From an uncultured Clostridia bacterium (GTDB lineage Bacteria > Bacillota > Clostridia > Christensenellales > Borkfalkiaceae): a DNA stretch of 64,000 nt. Within the stretch, counting starts at the first letter, position 1, and each line of letters starts with the position of its first letter. This document shows, piece after piece, positions 36,216 to 46,342 of the stretch. The stretch is taken from assembly GCA_944367565.1 (NCBI GenBank), contig CALVWR010000001.1, positions 109,508-173,507 on the forward strand, given 5' to 3'. The notes beneath the pieces were generated by a model. That model made no database searches and had not been told where the DNA came from. It saw only the letters and a program-made list of their open reading frames with translations. Position numbers and translations under genes: made by a program.

Positions 36216-37857
36216 CGATAAAGACCTCCCTGTTCTTTATGGTGATCACCGCATCCGCCAGCGTCTCCGCCGCCTGCTTATGCGTAATTAGAATTACCGT
36301 TTTCTCCCCCAATGCACGCAGATTTTTCAATAGTCTCAACTCCGTATCGGCATCCAGCGCGCTGGTCGCTTCGTCCAGAAGAAGAATCGGCGCATCCGCC
36401 AGCAAAGCGCGGGCAATCGATAATCTTTGCACCTGTCCTTCGCTCAATCCGAACCCGTTCTCCCCCACCGTCGTTTCCAATCCTTCGGGAAGTGTATAGA
36501 CATATTCCGCACAGGCACTTTCCAGCGCGCGGCGAATCTCTTCTTCTCCCGCGTCTTCGTTGATCAAGCACAAATTTTCCCGTACCGTTCCCGAAAACAG
36601 CATATTCCCTTGCGGCACATAAGCAAACAATCCGGAAACGGCTTCTTCCTTTCCCCGTTCCGTTTTGAGAAAAACTTCCCCGAAAATCGGTTTGTAAACC
36701 CCCAGAAGCAGCTTCAGTAATGTACTTTTGCCGATTCCGGACTGTCCTTTGATCACGGCAAAATTACCTTTTTTCAAGCACAGATTCACCCGTTCCAGCA
36801 CGCTTTCCCTGCCGTAGTCGAAGGTCACGTTATCAAATACGATGGATTGCAATTTTTCGTAAAACGTTTTCGCGTCTTCCCCGCCGCGACGCTGCGCCTG
36901 TTTTTTTTCGATCTCCGTAAGCCGCTCGGCGGAAGCAATCATCATATAATATCGCGGCGCGATCCCCGAAAGCGATATGACGGGCGATTGTATCTGGCTG
37001 ACGAGCTGCAACATCGCCGTCAATGTTCCGTAATCGGTATCTCCCCTGAATATCGCAAAAACGCCGACGATGAGCGCCGCCACATAAAAAATGCGGAACG
37101 CCAGCCATACGGAATCCATGGTCAGGATGGTAACGCAGTTCTGCCGCGCCGCCGCGCGATAGAACCCGTCGAGTAACTTTTCGGCTTTCTTTGAAAAATT
37201 CCCCTGCGCCTCAAAAACCTGCACCGCAAGGAGATTTTCCACCGATTCCTGCATGAATTCCCGCGATTTGCCGTCCGCTTCCCGCGTTTTTTTATGCAAT
37301 TTCTTGATGATCTTCCGAAATGAGATTGCAAGAAAAAACGCCGCGATACAAGCCGCAAGCAAAACTGCCGTATACGTGGGATGCAAAATAAAAAGCGTGA
37401 TCGCGCTGAAAATAAGCTGACTTGCCGCGCTGATCAGATTCGGCAGAATCCGCGCCGCCCCGTCGGCAACGATTGCCGAATCGGAAAAGATTCTGTTCTG
37501 AATGTCGCCCGTATGGTAAGCGGTGATCTCGGCGTAATCGCTGTTCAGCACCGCGTCGAACGCACGTTTGCGGAACTGCGTTTCCGCCCGCGCCCTGATG
37601 TTTTCCCGAATCAGTCCGGCAAACAGCGTAAGACAGCACTGCAACAACACCGCACCCCCTACGGCTACGGCATAAATTACGATCTTTTCCGCAGATCCGA
37701 CGGCCGATGTCGCCTCGTTTACGATGTTTTTCACCAGCAACGCATACAGCACCGTGATCGCCGCGTTCACAACCGTTGCAAAAATGATAAAGGCAAGTTT
37801 CAGACCCTGTCCGCTCATCCCGTTTCTGATCCATTTCAACGCGAGCTTGTCCTTCAT
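36199..37857 (-). CDS. ABC exporter half-transporter (membrane domain plus ATPase)
   Basis: 552 residues: about six membrane segments (to about residue 300), then an ATPase with Walker [10 protein letters not shown], the signature [15 protein letters not shown] and Walker [13 protein letters not shown]. The fold is that of homo- or heterodimeric exporters of lipids, drugs or peptides. It overlaps the peptidase-like gene upstream by 4 bp, which suggests a peptide substrate. Confidence 0.9.
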   Translation of the reverse strand: MKDKLALKWIRNGMSGQGLKLAFIIFATVVNAAITVLYALLVKNIVNEATSAVGSAEKIVIYAVAVGGAVLLQCCLTLFAGLIRENIRARAETQFRKRAFDAVLNSDYAEITAYHTGDIQNRIFSDSAIVADGAARILPNLISAASQLIFSAITLFILHPTYTAVLLAACIAAFFLAISFRKIIKKLHKKTREADGKSREFMQESVENLLAVQVFEAQGNFSKKAEKLLDGFYRAAARQNCVTILTMDSVWLAFRIFYVAALIVGVFAIFRGDTDYGTLTAMLQLVSQIQSPVISLSGIAPRYYMMIASAERLTEIEKKQAQRRGGEDAKTFYEKLQSIVFDNVTFDYGRESVLERVNLCLKKGNFAVIKGQSGIGKSTLLKLLLGVYKPIFGEVFLKTERGKEEAVSGLFAYVPQGNMLFSGTVRENLCLINEDAGEEEIRRALESACAEYVYTLPEGLETTVGENGFGLSEGQVQRLSIARALLADAPILLLDEATSALDADTELRLLKNLRALGEKTVILITHKQAAETLADAVITIKNREVFIDERIS

Positions 37858-38276
37858 TTCGCCTTCCTCTTAAACGTAAAATATAACTTGACGGCTATTT
37901 TCTTCAGCAAACGGTGCTTTCTCAGAAACAACGCCGTCCGACGGCTTTTCTTTGCCGCGGCGGAAACGTATGTTTTTCCCCTGTAAAAACCGTCCATGAC
38001 CCCCAGAACCTGGTCTTCTTTGATTCTTTCTTCCGTAAACTGCGAATCGCCGCACACCACATATCCGTCCGGCGCGAATCCTACCACGCGATGAAGTACG
38101 TACTGCCCGTTTTCCCGTTTATACAGCGGCACGTCGTATAATTTCAGCTTGTCCTTCTTCGGCAATATGACAACCGCCTGCTTTTCATGCTTTAAAGTCG
38201 GCCACATACTGTTGCCGCCCGGCACGAAAACCAGCATCCCGTCACGCCGCAAAGCGCTTTCATAATCGTTTTGCAT
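37854..38276 (-). CDS. S24/S26-family peptidase-like protein
   Basis: 140 residues with the nucleophile motif GGNSMWPTL (Ser near residue 23). At the place of the general-base lysine of type I signal peptidases (IKRAVG) there is VLHRVVG, so a Ser-His pair as in SipW-type enzymes is likely. CGDSQF follows. No N-terminal membrane anchor, but the basic C-terminal tail may associate with membrane. It is coupled to the ABC exporter. Cleavage of an exported peptide is inferred; no precursor gene was found next to it. Confidence 0.75.
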   Translation of the reverse strand: MQNDYESALRRDGMLVFVPGGNSMWPTLKHEKQAVVILPKKDKLKLYDVPLYKRENGQYVLHRVVGFAPDGYVVCGDSQFTEERIKEDQVLGVMDGFYRGKTYVSAAAKKSRRTALFLRKHRLLKKIAVKLYFTFKRKAK

Positions 38277-38308
38277 ATTTTTATTATACCGCCAAAACGA
38301 TGATTTGT

Positions 38309-39655
38309 CTATACTTTGTCAAACTTTTTCAGTTGTTTTGTCATTTCATCGTATAAATCTCCCGCGCCGAGAATATAAATTTCCGAAAATTTTCCCGCGT
38401 TTTCCTTCAGCTTTTCGAGCAGTCGTCCCGTATTTTCCGCATATGCGGTATCCGCCCCGCCCTTCTTCAGTGCGGTATAAAGCGCGTACGCACTGCCTGC
38501 AAAATCATACTTTTCCCGCGCCGCATAGGTAGGATAAATCACCGTCGCATATTCCCGTAACACGCGCACGAAATCTCCCATCAGAATCTTCGTGCGGGTA
38601 TAGGTATGCGGCTGAAACACCACCAGCGGATTCTTCGCCGAGGTCAGCGTCTCTTCAATTTCCTTCGGATGATGCGCGTAATCCGCGATCACCTTGACGC
38701 CGCCGACCGTCCCGATCGGTTCATTCCTCCGTTTTACGCCCTTGAACGCCTCCGCCCCGCGCACGCATTCTTCCATGGAAAGCCCGCTGTTGCGCCCGGC
38801 GGCGATCGCCGCCAACGCGCTTGTCACGTTGTGCTTTCCCGCTACGTTCAGCTGTAACCGCGCCTTTTTTATTCCGTATTCCGTCACCGTGAACGCATAT
38901 CTGTTTTCTTCGTCTTTTTCCAAATCTACCGCGCCGTACATGGCTTTGTTCTTAATGCCGAAACTTACGCTGTTTGCGCCCGCCGCTTTCAGGGCGTTTG
39001 CGTCGTCCGCATTGATGATTCCGATCCCGTGCGCCGCAAATTCACGGTATGCTTCCGTTAATTCTTCCATGTCTTTATAACAGTCAAGATGATCGTTGTC
39101 TATATTCAGAACGATCGCCAGATCCGGCGTGAGATAGAGAAAATTTTTCTTGTATTCGCACGCTTCCGTAAGAAACAGATCCTTTCCGTATGTAAAATTT
39201 CCCAGCGTTGCGTCCTCTCCGCCGATCATACAGGTGGCACTCTTCTTTGCGCATAGATACATATGCGCAAGCATGGCCGTCGTCGTCGTTTTTCCGTGAC
39301 ATCCGCTGACCGCCGCAGAAAATTTATGCGCCTGTTCAACGCATCGCAGAAATTCCGCCCGCTTTAAAATAATTTTTTTGTTGTCGCGCGCAAACTGTAA
39401 TTCCGGATTGTCTTCCGGTATCGCGGAAGAATAGATCACGACGTCCGCCCCGCGCGCATTCTGCCGCGTATGTCCCGTTGCAACCCTGATCCCCATCGCC
39501 GTAAGTTTTTTTACCTGATCGTTAAACACGCTGTCCGATCCGCTTACTTTTTTGCCGCAGGCATATGCATATTGCGCAAGCGCACTCATCCCGATCCCGC
39601 CGATCCCGATAAAATGCAGTTTTTCCGTTTCCGATAAAATTCGACAATATTTCAT
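38309..39655 (-). CDS. murC: UDP-N-acetylmuramate--L-alanine ligase
   Basis: 448-residue Mur ligase of peptidoglycan synthesis. HFIGIGGIGMSALAQ is the UDP-binding start, CHGKTTTTAML the ATP loop, and DYAHHPKEI the C-terminal motif. A TAAAAT box at 39674-39669 would put +1 about 7 bases before the ATG, with no ribosome site and a weak -35. First gene of a minus-strand row running to mgsA, divergent from spoVG. Confidence 0.95.
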   Translation of the reverse strand: MKYCRILSETEKLHFIGIGGIGMSALAQYAYACGKKVSGSDSVFNDQVKKLTAMGIRVATGHTRQNARGADVVIYSSAIPEDNPELQFARDNKKIILKRAEFLRCVEQAHKFSAAVSGCHGKTTTTAMLAHMYLCAKKSATCMIGGEDATLGNFTYGKDLFLTEACEYKKNFLYLTPDLAIVLNIDNDHLDCYKDMEELTEAYREFAAHGIGIINADDANALKAAGANSVSFGIKNKAMYGAVDLEKDEENRYAFTVTEYGIKKARLQLNVAGKHNVTSALAAIAAGRNSGLSMEECVRGAEAFKGVKRRNEPIGTVGGVKVIADYAHHPKEIEETLTSAKNPLVVFQPHTYTRTKILMGDFVRVLREYATVIYPTYAAREKYDFAGSAYALYTALKKGGADTAYAENTGRLLEKLKENAGKFSEIYILGAGDLYDEMTKQLKKFDKV

Positions 39656-39718
39656 ATGGTATCTTATGATTTTATCGTAAAAAATTTGCCTGAATTCCTA
39701 AAAATTTACAAAAACCTA

Positions 39719-39747
39719 TTGAAAGTATGAAAAAGATGTGCTAAAAT
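39719..39747 (+). promoter_or_regulatory. spoVG promoter
   Basis: TTGAAA (39719-39724), 17 bp, TAAAAT (39742-39747). Expected +1 near 39754, leaving a short leader before ATG 39782. Confidence 0.75.
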
Positions 39748-39781
39748 ATATGTATATATTATGGTAAGAGGTAATAAAACG

Positions 39782-40051
39782 ATGAAAATAACCGACGTTC
39801 GCGTACGCATCGTCAAAAAAGACGACAGCAAATTGAAAGCCGTAGCATCTGTAACCTTTGACGATTGCTTTGTGATCCACGACATCAAGATTATTTCCGG
39901 AAACGAGGGAACGTTTATCGCGATGCCTTCCAGAAAAACCAATGAAGGCGAATATAAAGATATTGCGCACCCCATCCGGCAGGATATGCGGCAGGAACTC
40001 ATTACAGCCGTAACAAACGCTTACGAAGAAGAACTCGCAAAAGAAGAGTAA
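39782..40051 (+). CDS. spoVG: SpoVG family RNA/DNA-binding regulator
   Basis: 89 residues: MKITDVRVRIVKKDDSKLKAVASVTFDDCFVIHDIKII and FIAMPSRKTNEGEYKDIAHPI are the family hallmarks. SpoVG is a global nucleic-acid-binding regulator in Firmicutes. An ATG seven codons upstream is in frame, but the AGAGG site precedes ATG 39782. A hairpin follows the stop. Confidence 0.94.
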   Translation: MKITDVRVRIVKKDDSKLKAVASVTFDDCFVIHDIKIISGNEGTFIAMPSRKTNEGEYKDIAHPIRQDMRQELITAVTNAYEEELAKEE

Positions 40052-40055
40052 TTGC

Positions 40056-40083
40056 AATTTTGCGCCCGTACCGGCGCAAAATT
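40056..40083 (+). terminator. Hairpin after spoVG
   Basis: Perfect 11-base arms AATTTTGCGCC and complement with a 6-base loop, 4 bases after the stop codon; there is no long T run. Confidence 0.6.
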
Positions 40084-40178
40084 CATATACGCTCCGCAAT
40101 GCGGTTTGATCTCTGCAAAAAACAACCACGGCAAAGGAAACCTTTGTCCGTTCTACAAACGCATAAGGACGACACAGA

Positions 40179-40811
40179 ATGAATGCAAACGTAACCGTAT
40201 TCGACCACCCGCTCATCACGCATAAAATTTCTTTAATGCGGGACGAAAACACCTCTTCAAAGCAATTCCGCGAACTTGTGGAGGAAATCTCCATGCTGAT
40301 GGCTTACGAAGTTTTCCGGGATCTTCCGCTGAAAACCGTAAAGATCCGAACGCCGATTGCGGAAGCGGATGTGAAAGTGCTTTCCTGCAAAGACGTTGCA
40401 ATCGTTCCCATTCTTCGTGCCGGGCTCGGCATGACAAGCGGAATCATGAATCTTTTCCCGACGGCAAAAGTCGGACACATAGGATTATACCGCGATCACG
40501 AGACCTTGCAACCGCACGAATATTACTGCAAACTGCCGGACGATATCGAACACCGCCAGGTGATCGTGGTCGATCCCATGCTGGCGACGGGCGGCAGCGC
40601 GGTGGCGGCGGTGAATTTCCTCAAAGAGCGGCATTGCAAAGACGTGAAGTTTATGTGTATGATCGCCGCGCCCGAAGGCATAAAGGTGTTTACCGAAGCC
40701 CATCCGGACGTGCCGCTTTACTGTGCCGCGCTCGACGAGGAATTAAACGAAATCGGCTACATCGTGCCGGGTCTGGGCGACGCGGGCGACCGCATTTTCG
40801 GCACGAAATAA
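40179..40811 (+). CDS. upp: Uracil phosphoribosyltransferase
   Basis: 210 residues salvaging uracil to UMP. PRPP-binding motif [20 protein letters not shown] and the C-terminal [14 protein letters not shown] are intact. AAGGA lies 10 nt before ATG 40179. It follows spoVG by 127 bases with the hairpin between. Confidence 0.96.
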   Translation: MNANVTVFDHPLITHKISLMRDENTSSKQFRELVEEISMLMAYEVFRDLPLKTVKIRTPIAEADVKVLSCKDVAIVPILRAGLGMTSGIMNLFPTAKVGHIGLYRDHETLQPHEYYCKLPDDIEHRQVIVVDPMLATGGSAVAAVNFLKERHCKDVKFMCMIAAPEGIKVFTEAHPDVPLYCAALDEELNEIGYIVPGLGDAGDRIFGTK

Positions 40812-40831
40812 GAAAAGCGAAAGCATATTCT

Positions 40832-40860
40832 CCGCCCCCTTGCAGGGGGCGGGGTTTTTT
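40832..40860 (+). terminator. Rho-independent terminator after upp
   Basis: Stem CCGCCCCCT / AGGGGGCGG with TGC loop, then GG and six T. Confidence 0.85.
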
Positions 40861-40891
40861 GCGCCCCGAAAACCTTTACGGGAGAAAATTC

Positions 40892-41434
40892 ATGAATATT
40901 CTCGAAACCGAACGCCTGCTCCTCCGCGAGTTTGAAAAAGACGATTTTAACGACCTTTGCCTGATGTTATGCGATCGGGAGGTTATGTACGCATATGAGC
41001 ACGCTTTTTCGTTGCAGGAGGCGCGCGCGTGGCTGGAAAAACAGTTCGCACGCTATCAAAACGACGGCATCGGCCTGTGGGCGGTGATCCTGAAAGAAAC
41101 GGGAGAGCTGATCGGGCAGTGCGGGCTGACCTTGCAGGAGATCCCGGGAAAGACGGTAACCGAAGTGGGCTATCTGTTCCGCAAGAAATTCTGGCACAAA
41201 GGCTTTGCGACGGAGGCCGCCGTCGCCTGCAAGCAATACGCTTTTCAATCGCTCGGCCTTTCGGAAGTTTATTCCATTATCCGCGAAAACAATCTGCCCT
41301 CGCAGAACGTGGCGAAGCGCAACGGCATGCGGGAAACGGGCAGATTTACCAAACATTATTACGGAATGGATATGCCGCACATCGTTTTTCGCGCGCGGAA
41401 AGACGGCGTGGCAAACGCGGAACCGAACGGCTGA
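40892..41434 (+). CDS. GNAT-family N-acetyltransferase (RimJ/RimL-like)
   Basis: 180 residues beginning ILETERLLLREFEKDDF, with the acetyl-CoA segment VGYLFRKKFWHKGFATEAA and the typical IIRENNLPSQNVAKRNGM. The substrate is unknown; relatives acetylate ribosomal proteins, amino acids or antibiotics. GGGAGA precedes ATG 40892; the frame is open further upstream, but that lies across upp and its terminator. Confidence 0.9.
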   Translation: MNILETERLLLREFEKDDFNDLCLMLCDREVMYAYEHAFSLQEARAWLEKQFARYQNDGIGLWAVILKETGELIGQCGLTLQEIPGKTVTEVGYLFRKKFWHKGFATEAAVACKQYAFQSLGLSEVYSIIRENNLPSQNVAKRNGMRETGRFTKHYYGMDMPHIVFRARKDGVANAEPNG

Positions 41435-41495
41435 ACGCGGCGGACTTTCCCGCCGCCCCGCGGGCAACGCTTTGCCCTGCAAACCTTTTAAAAAA

Positions 41496-41529
41496 AAAGC
41501 GCTGCGCCGAATTTTCGGCGCAGCGCTTT
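41496..41529. terminator. Bidirectional terminator between the GNAT gene and rny
   Basis: Arms AAAGCGCTGCGCCGA and complement, A run on the left and T run on the right. Confidence 0.85.
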
Positions 41530-41543
41530 CGTTTTTTCGTTTT

Positions 41544-43154
41544 TTATTTTGCATATTCCGTGGCGCGCCATTCTCGGATGACGTTCACCTTGATCTGACC
41601 GGGATATTCGAGTTCGCTTTCGATCTTCTTTGCAATTTCCTTAGCAAGGAACAGCGTTTTCGCGTCGTCCACCTGGTCGGGTTTCACCATCACGCGGATC
41701 TCTCTGCCCGCCTGAATGGCATAGCATTTATCCACGCCCTTGAATTCGCCCGCGATCTCTTCCAGCCTTTGCAGACGCTTGACGTAATTGGTCGTCGTTT
41801 CGCGCCGCGCGCCCGGGCGCGCGCCCGAAATGGCATCCGCCGCCGCCACGAGAACGGCCTCGATCGTTTTGGGTTCCACGTCTCCGTGATGCGATAAAAT
41901 GGCGTTCACGACCACGTGGTTTTCCCTGTATTTCTTCGCGAGATCCGCGCCGATCTGCATATGCGTGCCTTCGATTTCGAAGTCCACCGCTTTGCCCAGA
42001 TCGTGCAACAATCCCGCACGTTTCGCCATATTAACGTCGCAGCCGAGTTCCGCCGCCATTGTACCGGCAAGGTGCGCGACTTCCAGAGAATGACGGAGCA
42101 CATTCTGACCGTAACTCGTTCTGAATTTCAATCTGCCGAGCAGTTTGATGATTTCCGGATGCAAACCGAACAGTCCGCACTCGAACATCGCGTTTTCACC
42201 GTACTGTTTGATCTCCGCATCCAGTTCTTTTCTGACCTTTTCAACCGTTTCTTCGATTCTGGCAGGATGAATTCTTCCGTCGGCGATGAGTTTTTCCAGC
42301 GCAATGCGCGCCACTTCCCTCCGCACCGGATCGAATCCCGAAAGGATGACCACTTCCGGCGTATCGTCGATGATCAGTTCGATCCCCGTCGCGTTTTCCA
42401 GCGTACGGATGTTTCTGCCTTCCCGTCCGATGATGCGCGCTTTCATGTCGTCATTCGGCAGGGGAACGACGGACACCGTAATTTCCGTCGCCTGCTCGGT
42501 ACTGCACTTCTGAATCGCCAGCGAAATAATTTCTTTTGCCTTTTTATCGGCTTCTTCCTTTGCGTCGCTCTCGATCTGACGTACCAGACCGGCGGCATCC
42601 TTTTTCGCCTCGTCTTCCATCGCCGCGACGAGTTCCGCTTTCGCTTCGTCCCGCGACATCTGCGCAATCTTTTCAAACTCGGCAAGCATCTGCTCGTGCC
42701 GACCGCTGATTTCGGCCAGCTTTTTATCCACTTCCGCTTCCTTGTTTTTCAGATTTTGTTGCTGTCTGTTGATCTCTTCGTTCCGCTTCAGTAAATTTTC
42801 CTCTTTTTTGTCCAGAATATCTTCTTTCTGCACAAGACGATTTTCGATTTTCTGAAGTTCCGCGCGCTTTTCTTTCGATTCGCGCTCGAATTCGTTGCGA
42901 AGTTTAAGCTCCTGTTCTTTCGCTTCTAAAATTGCTTCTTTTTTGATGGATTTACTTTCAACCCGGGCGTCGTCAAGCATTTTGCTGACAACGGAATCGA
43001 TTTCTCCCAACCGTTTATCGGTTTTCTTTTTGCGGAAATAATTCCCTGAAAAGAATCCTAAAACACCAAACACAACCACTGCACCGGCGAGAATGGCAAT
43101 CCAGCCGCCCGCCGGTAAACCAGCCAAGAACAGGAAGTTTGCAAAATCTGCCAT
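41544..43154 (-). CDS. rny: Ribonuclease Y
   Basis: 536 residues: N-terminal membrane helix ([15 protein letters not shown]), a long coiled coil (about 50-210), a KH domain ([17 protein letters not shown]) and an HD domain ([23 protein letters not shown]). Membrane-bound endonuclease that starts mRNA decay in Firmicutes. A TTGACA-N17-TAAAAT promoter lies at 43240-43212, so it is transcribed apart from recA. Confidence 0.97.
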   Translation of the reverse strand: MADFANFLFLAGLPAGGWIAILAGAVVVFGVLGFFSGNYFRKKKTDKRLGEIDSVVSKMLDDARVESKSIKKEAILEAKEQELKLRNEFERESKEKRAELQKIENRLVQKEDILDKKEENLLKRNEEINRQQQNLKNKEAEVDKKLAEISGRHEQMLAEFEKIAQMSRDEAKAELVAAMEDEAKKDAAGLVRQIESDAKEEADKKAKEIISLAIQKCSTEQATEITVSVVPLPNDDMKARIIGREGRNIRTLENATGIELIIDDTPEVVILSGFDPVRREVARIALEKLIADGRIHPARIEETVEKVRKELDAEIKQYGENAMFECGLFGLHPEIIKLLGRLKFRTSYGQNVLRHSLEVAHLAGTMAAELGCDVNMAKRAGLLHDLGKAVDFEIEGTHMQIGADLAKKYRENHVVVNAILSHHGDVEPKTIEAVLVAAADAISGARPGARRETTTNYVKRLQRLEEIAGEFKGVDKCYAIQAGREIRVMVKPDQVDDAKTLFLAKEIAKKIESELEYPGQIKVNVIREWRATEYAK

Positions 43155-43211
43155 AATTATGCCCTCCTGTTTTCCACGTGCGGCAATTCGCCGCCTTTCC
43201 GTGTTAATTTA

Positions 43212-43240
43212 ATTTTATCGTATTTATCCGTTTTTGTCAA
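43212..43240 (-). promoter_or_regulatory. rny promoter
   Basis: TTGACA (43240-43235), 17 bp, TAAAAT (43217-43212) on the minus strand; the CAGGAGGG site lies just before ATG 43154. Confidence 0.8.
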
Positions 43241-43289
43241 ATAAATCCGTTTTGCAATCGGAAATAAACAAAAGTTTCCCGGCAAAACT

Positions 43290-44339
43290 TTATTTTTCGT
43301 CCGCCGCCGACAACGTTTCCGCTTTCTGTTTCGTCGGATTAGCCGCCGCACGGATCTTTTCTTCGATTTCCGCCGCAAGAGCGGGATTGTTTTTAAGCAT
43401 TTCTCTGGTTTTATCGCGTCCCTGGCCGATCTTGTCGCCGTTATAGGAAAACCAGGCGCCGCTCTTTTCCAGCACGCCGTATGTTACGCCGAGGTCGATC
43501 AGACAGCCTTCATGACTGATGCCTTCACCGTAAATGATATCGAATTCCGCCGTTTTAAACGGCGGGGCGAGCTTGTTCTTCACAATCTTCGCTTTCGTAT
43601 GATTCCCGAACTGTCCTTCCGTATCCTTGAGCGCGTCGGCTTTTCTCACGTCGATCCGCACGCTCGCATAGAATTTGAGCGCTTTCCCGCCCGGCGTAGT
43701 TTCCGGATTGCCGAACATTACCCCGACTTTTTCTCTGAGCTGATTGATGAAGATCACACAGGTCTTGCTCTTGTTCGTGATCCCTGCAAGTTTTCTCAGC
43801 GCCTGCGACATCAGCCTCGCCTGCAATCCGACGTGCGATTCGCCCATTTCCCCTTCGATTTCCGCCTTCGGCGTGAGCGCCGCGACCGAGTCGACGACGA
43901 TGATATCCACCGCGCCGCTGCGAATCAGCGAATCGGTGATGTCCAGCGCCTGTTCTCCCGTATCCGGCTGCGATACATAAAGATCGTCGAGTCTCACCCC
44001 GAGATTCTTCGCGTAAACCGGATCGAGCGCGTGTTCCGCGTCGATGAACGCGGCGATGCCTCCCGCCTTCTGCGCTTCCGCCACCGCGTGCAATGCTACC
44101 GTCGTTTTTCCCGACGACTCCGGTCCGTAGATCTCGATGATCCTGCCGCGCGGCATTCCGCCGATTCCGAGTGCGATATCGAGAGAAAGACATCCCGACG
44201 GGATCACCTCGATGGTCGTATCCCCCGCGCTGTCTCCGAGCCGCATGATCGCGCCCTTTCCGTATTGTTTTTCAATCTGCACGAGAACGCTTTCCAGCGC
44301 CTTCGCCTTTCCGTCGTCCGTCTTTTTCTTTTCTTCCAT
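43290..44339 (-). CDS. recA: Recombinase RecA
   Basis: 349 residues. Walker [10 protein letters not shown] near residue 70, Walker [11 protein letters not shown], loop L2 [21 protein letters not shown]. Carries out homologous pairing and SOS induction. AAGGAG precedes ATG 44339. It follows cinA by 22 bases, so it is read with the ftsK-cinA row; no LexA-type box was recognised. Confidence 0.98.
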   Translation of the reverse strand: MEEKKKTDDGKAKALESVLVQIEKQYGKGAIMRLGDSAGDTTIEVIPSGCLSLDIALGIGGMPRGRIIEIYGPESSGKTTVALHAVAEAQKAGGIAAFIDAEHALDPVYAKNLGVRLDDLYVSQPDTGEQALDITDSLIRSGAVDIIVVDSVAALTPKAEIEGEMGESHVGLQARLMSQALRKLAGITNKSKTCVIFINQLREKVGVMFGNPETTPGGKALKFYASVRIDVRKADALKDTEGQFGNHTKAKIVKNKLAPPFKTAEFDIIYGEGISHEGCLIDLGVTYGVLEKSGAWFSYNGDKIGQGRDKTREMLKNNPALAAEIEEKIRAAANPTKQKAETLSAADEK

Positions 44340-44361
44340 GTTTTCTCCTTGTTTCCTTTTC

Positions 44362-45576
44362 TCAGAGTCCGCCTTCGCGGATGTAGGCTATCGCATAAAG
44401 CAACGCCGTGTTTTTCGCCGTCTCGGTGATCTCTTCCCTGTTCCCCGAAAAATTCATCTTATGCACGTGGATCCCGCTCCGACCGCCTACGGCGATATAC
44501 GCCAAACCCACGGGTTTTTTGCTGTCGTCCGATTTCGGTCCCGCAAGCCCCGTCGTGGAAACGGCGATATCGGTCTCCGGATCTTCCAAAAGCCCCGCCG
44601 CCATCTGAAACGCCGTCTGCGAACTCACCGCACCGAATTCCTTTAACGTTTCTTCCTTCACGTTCAGCCTCCGCACTTTCGCGCGGTTGCTGTACGCCGT
44701 TACGCCTTCGTTCAGCACTTCGCTCGCGCCCGGCACCGTGATCAGCGCCGCAGCCAGCCGTCCGCCCGTAAACGATTCCGCAAAGGAGATCTTCTTCCTG
44801 TGCATGGAAAGCAGATCGAACAGACACTTTTCCAAAGAAAAATCCTCTTCCGCATAGATGCGTTCGCGGAATGTCGACACGATGTGCCGCACCGCATCGT
44901 CCGCAAGCATTTTCGGCGTATTGTTGTCGTAAACGAGATTCAGCCGCACGTCTCCGTATCGATATTCCGTATTGTAGCCGATCTTGTTTTTTGCGATCTT
45001 CTGCGCTTCCCGCAAAACCGGCTCCAACTCCCCTTTTTTCACGCCGAATAATTTCAATGTGATTCTGTCGTAACGGATTTTGTATTTCTTCTCGAAATAC
45101 GGCAGAATATAATTGACGCACATCGCACCGAATGCGGCGGGTTCGTTCGGCAAAAGCGTGACCGTATAATCGCCTTCCGCCAAAAAGCCCTGAAATATCC
45201 CCGAAAAATTCGGAATCACCGTGCTTCCTTCGGGCAAGAGCGCGTATTCCGACCCGCCGGTTCCGCCGGTTTTTTCGTTATATTCTTCGATAAATTTACG
45301 GGCATTGACGTTCTCTTTCAACCCCACGCCCAATTTCTTCGCGATGAACCCCTTTACGTCGAACGTCGTTTCGTTTGAACAAAGAATGACGATGTTGTCG
45401 TAGATCGGCTCCAGTTCCGCAAAACGCTTACTGAAACCGAGATCGTCCTTCACCGAAAGCACGGTGATATCGTCGATATGAATCCCCCCCGCGTTGAACG
45501 CCCATACAAGGCTTTCTTCCGCTTCGGAATCGTAATTTAACCGGATGTCCCGGAAACTGATTAACGCGGTCTTCAT
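44362..45576 (-). CDS. cinA: CinA-like protein (competence/damage-inducible; nicotinamide-nucleotide amidase domain)
   Basis: 404 residues. The C-terminal NMN amidohydrolase domain is clear: [39 protein letters not shown] and [19 protein letters not shown]. The N-terminal MoeA/COG1058-like half is recognisable by placement but divergent. It overlaps pgsA by 4 bp. Adjacent recA agrees with the usual cinA-recA pair. Confidence 0.88.
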   Translation of the reverse strand: MKTALISFRDIRLNYDSEAEESLVWAFNAGGIHIDDITVLSVKDDLGFSKRFAELEPIYDNIVILCSNETTFDVKGFIAKKLGVGLKENVNARKFIEEYNEKTGGTGGSEYALLPEGSTVIPNFSGIFQGFLAEGDYTVTLLPNEPAAFGAMCVNYILPYFEKKYKIRYDRITLKLFGVKKGELEPVLREAQKIAKNKIGYNTEYRYGDVRLNLVYDNNTPKMLADDAVRHIVSTFRERIYAEEDFSLEKCLFDLLSMHRKKISFAESFTGGRLAAALITVPGASEVLNEGVTAYSNRAKVRRLNVKEETLKEFGAVSSQTAFQMAAGLLEDPETDIAVSTTGLAGPKSDDSKKPVGLAYIAVGGRSGIHVHKMNFSGNREEITETAKNTALLYAIAYIREGGL

Positions 45577-46163
45577 TTTTCCTCTTTCAATACCGCGAAA
45601 TTCTTCACGATATAATGGACGCCGGAAACGATGGTGAGGATCGTTGCGACGGCAAGCAGGCCGACGCCCGTAAGGAGCAACGGATCCGAACTCAGATCGA
45701 AAAACCGCTCGCCTCCGACCAGCAGCACGGCGATCGCCGTATCCTGAAACACCGTTTTGATCTTGCCGATCTTATCGGCGGCAAGGACGAGATTTCTCGA
45801 CGCAGCGACGGTGCGGAATCCGCTGATGATCAGCTCCCGCGCCAGAATCACCGAGACGATCACGCCCCAGACCGGCAGCCAGAACGCGCCTTCCGACGGG
45901 TAAAGTATGGCGCTGTCCGTCAGCATGACGATAAACGCCGTACTCACAAGCACTTTATCCGCGATGGGATCGAGAAATTTTCCGAGATTCGTGACCAGAT
46001 TGTATTTGCGCGCGATATGCCCGTCGATAAAATCGGTGGACGCCGCAATGACGAATACCGCCGCCGCGGCAATGTGATGATACGGAAAATTTACATAAAA
46101 CAAAACGACAAAAACCGGGATCAGACAAATCCGCGCCAACGAAAGTTTATTCGGTAAATTCAT
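45573..46163 (-). CDS. pgsA: CDP-diacylglycerol--glycerol-3-phosphate 3-phosphatidyltransferase
   Basis: 196-residue membrane enzyme of phosphatidylglycerol synthesis. The CDP-alcohol phosphotransferase motif is seen as DGHIARKYNLVTNLGKFLDP followed by IAD, with all Asp/Gly residues present. ATG 46163 starts MNLPNKLSLARI, typical for PgsA; an upstream extension runs through the small gene next door and is rejected. Confidence 0.94.
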   Translation of the reverse strand: MNLPNKLSLARICLIPVFVVLFYVNFPYHHIAAAAVFVIAASTDFIDGHIARKYNLVTNLGKFLDPIADKVLVSTAFIVMLTDSAILYPSEGAFWLPVWGVIVSVILARELIISGFRTVAASRNLVLAADKIGKIKTVFQDTAIAVLLVGGERFFDLSSDPLLLTGVGLLAVATILTIVSGVHYIVKNFAVLKEEK

Positions 46164-46164
46164 A

Positions 46165-46326
46165 TTACGCCTTGTACTTCCTTTCATAAACGACGATGAG
46201 CGCACCGCTCGGCTCTTCCAGATGCGTCTGATGAACGCGCCAGCCGTCTTCCGCAAGTTTGTTCATATCCCGCTCCGCCTTGATCAACTTTTTGTAGATC
46301 GCAACCTTGTATTCGTATTCCTGCAT
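46165..46326 (-). CDS. Small DUF4177-like protein
   Basis: 53 residues: MQEYEYKVAIYKKLIKAERD, then LAEDGWRVHQTHLEE and ALIVVYERKYKA. The pattern fits the short DUF4177 family of unknown function. It has GGGG 6 nt before its ATG and lies tightly between rimO (16 bases upstream) and pgsA, whose ATG follows its TAA directly, so it is a real operon member. Confidence 0.85.
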   Translation of the reverse strand: MQEYEYKVAIYKKLIKAERDMNKLAEDGWRVHQTHLEEPSGALIVVYERKYKA

Positions 46327-46342
46327 ATGATTCCCCTTTAAT

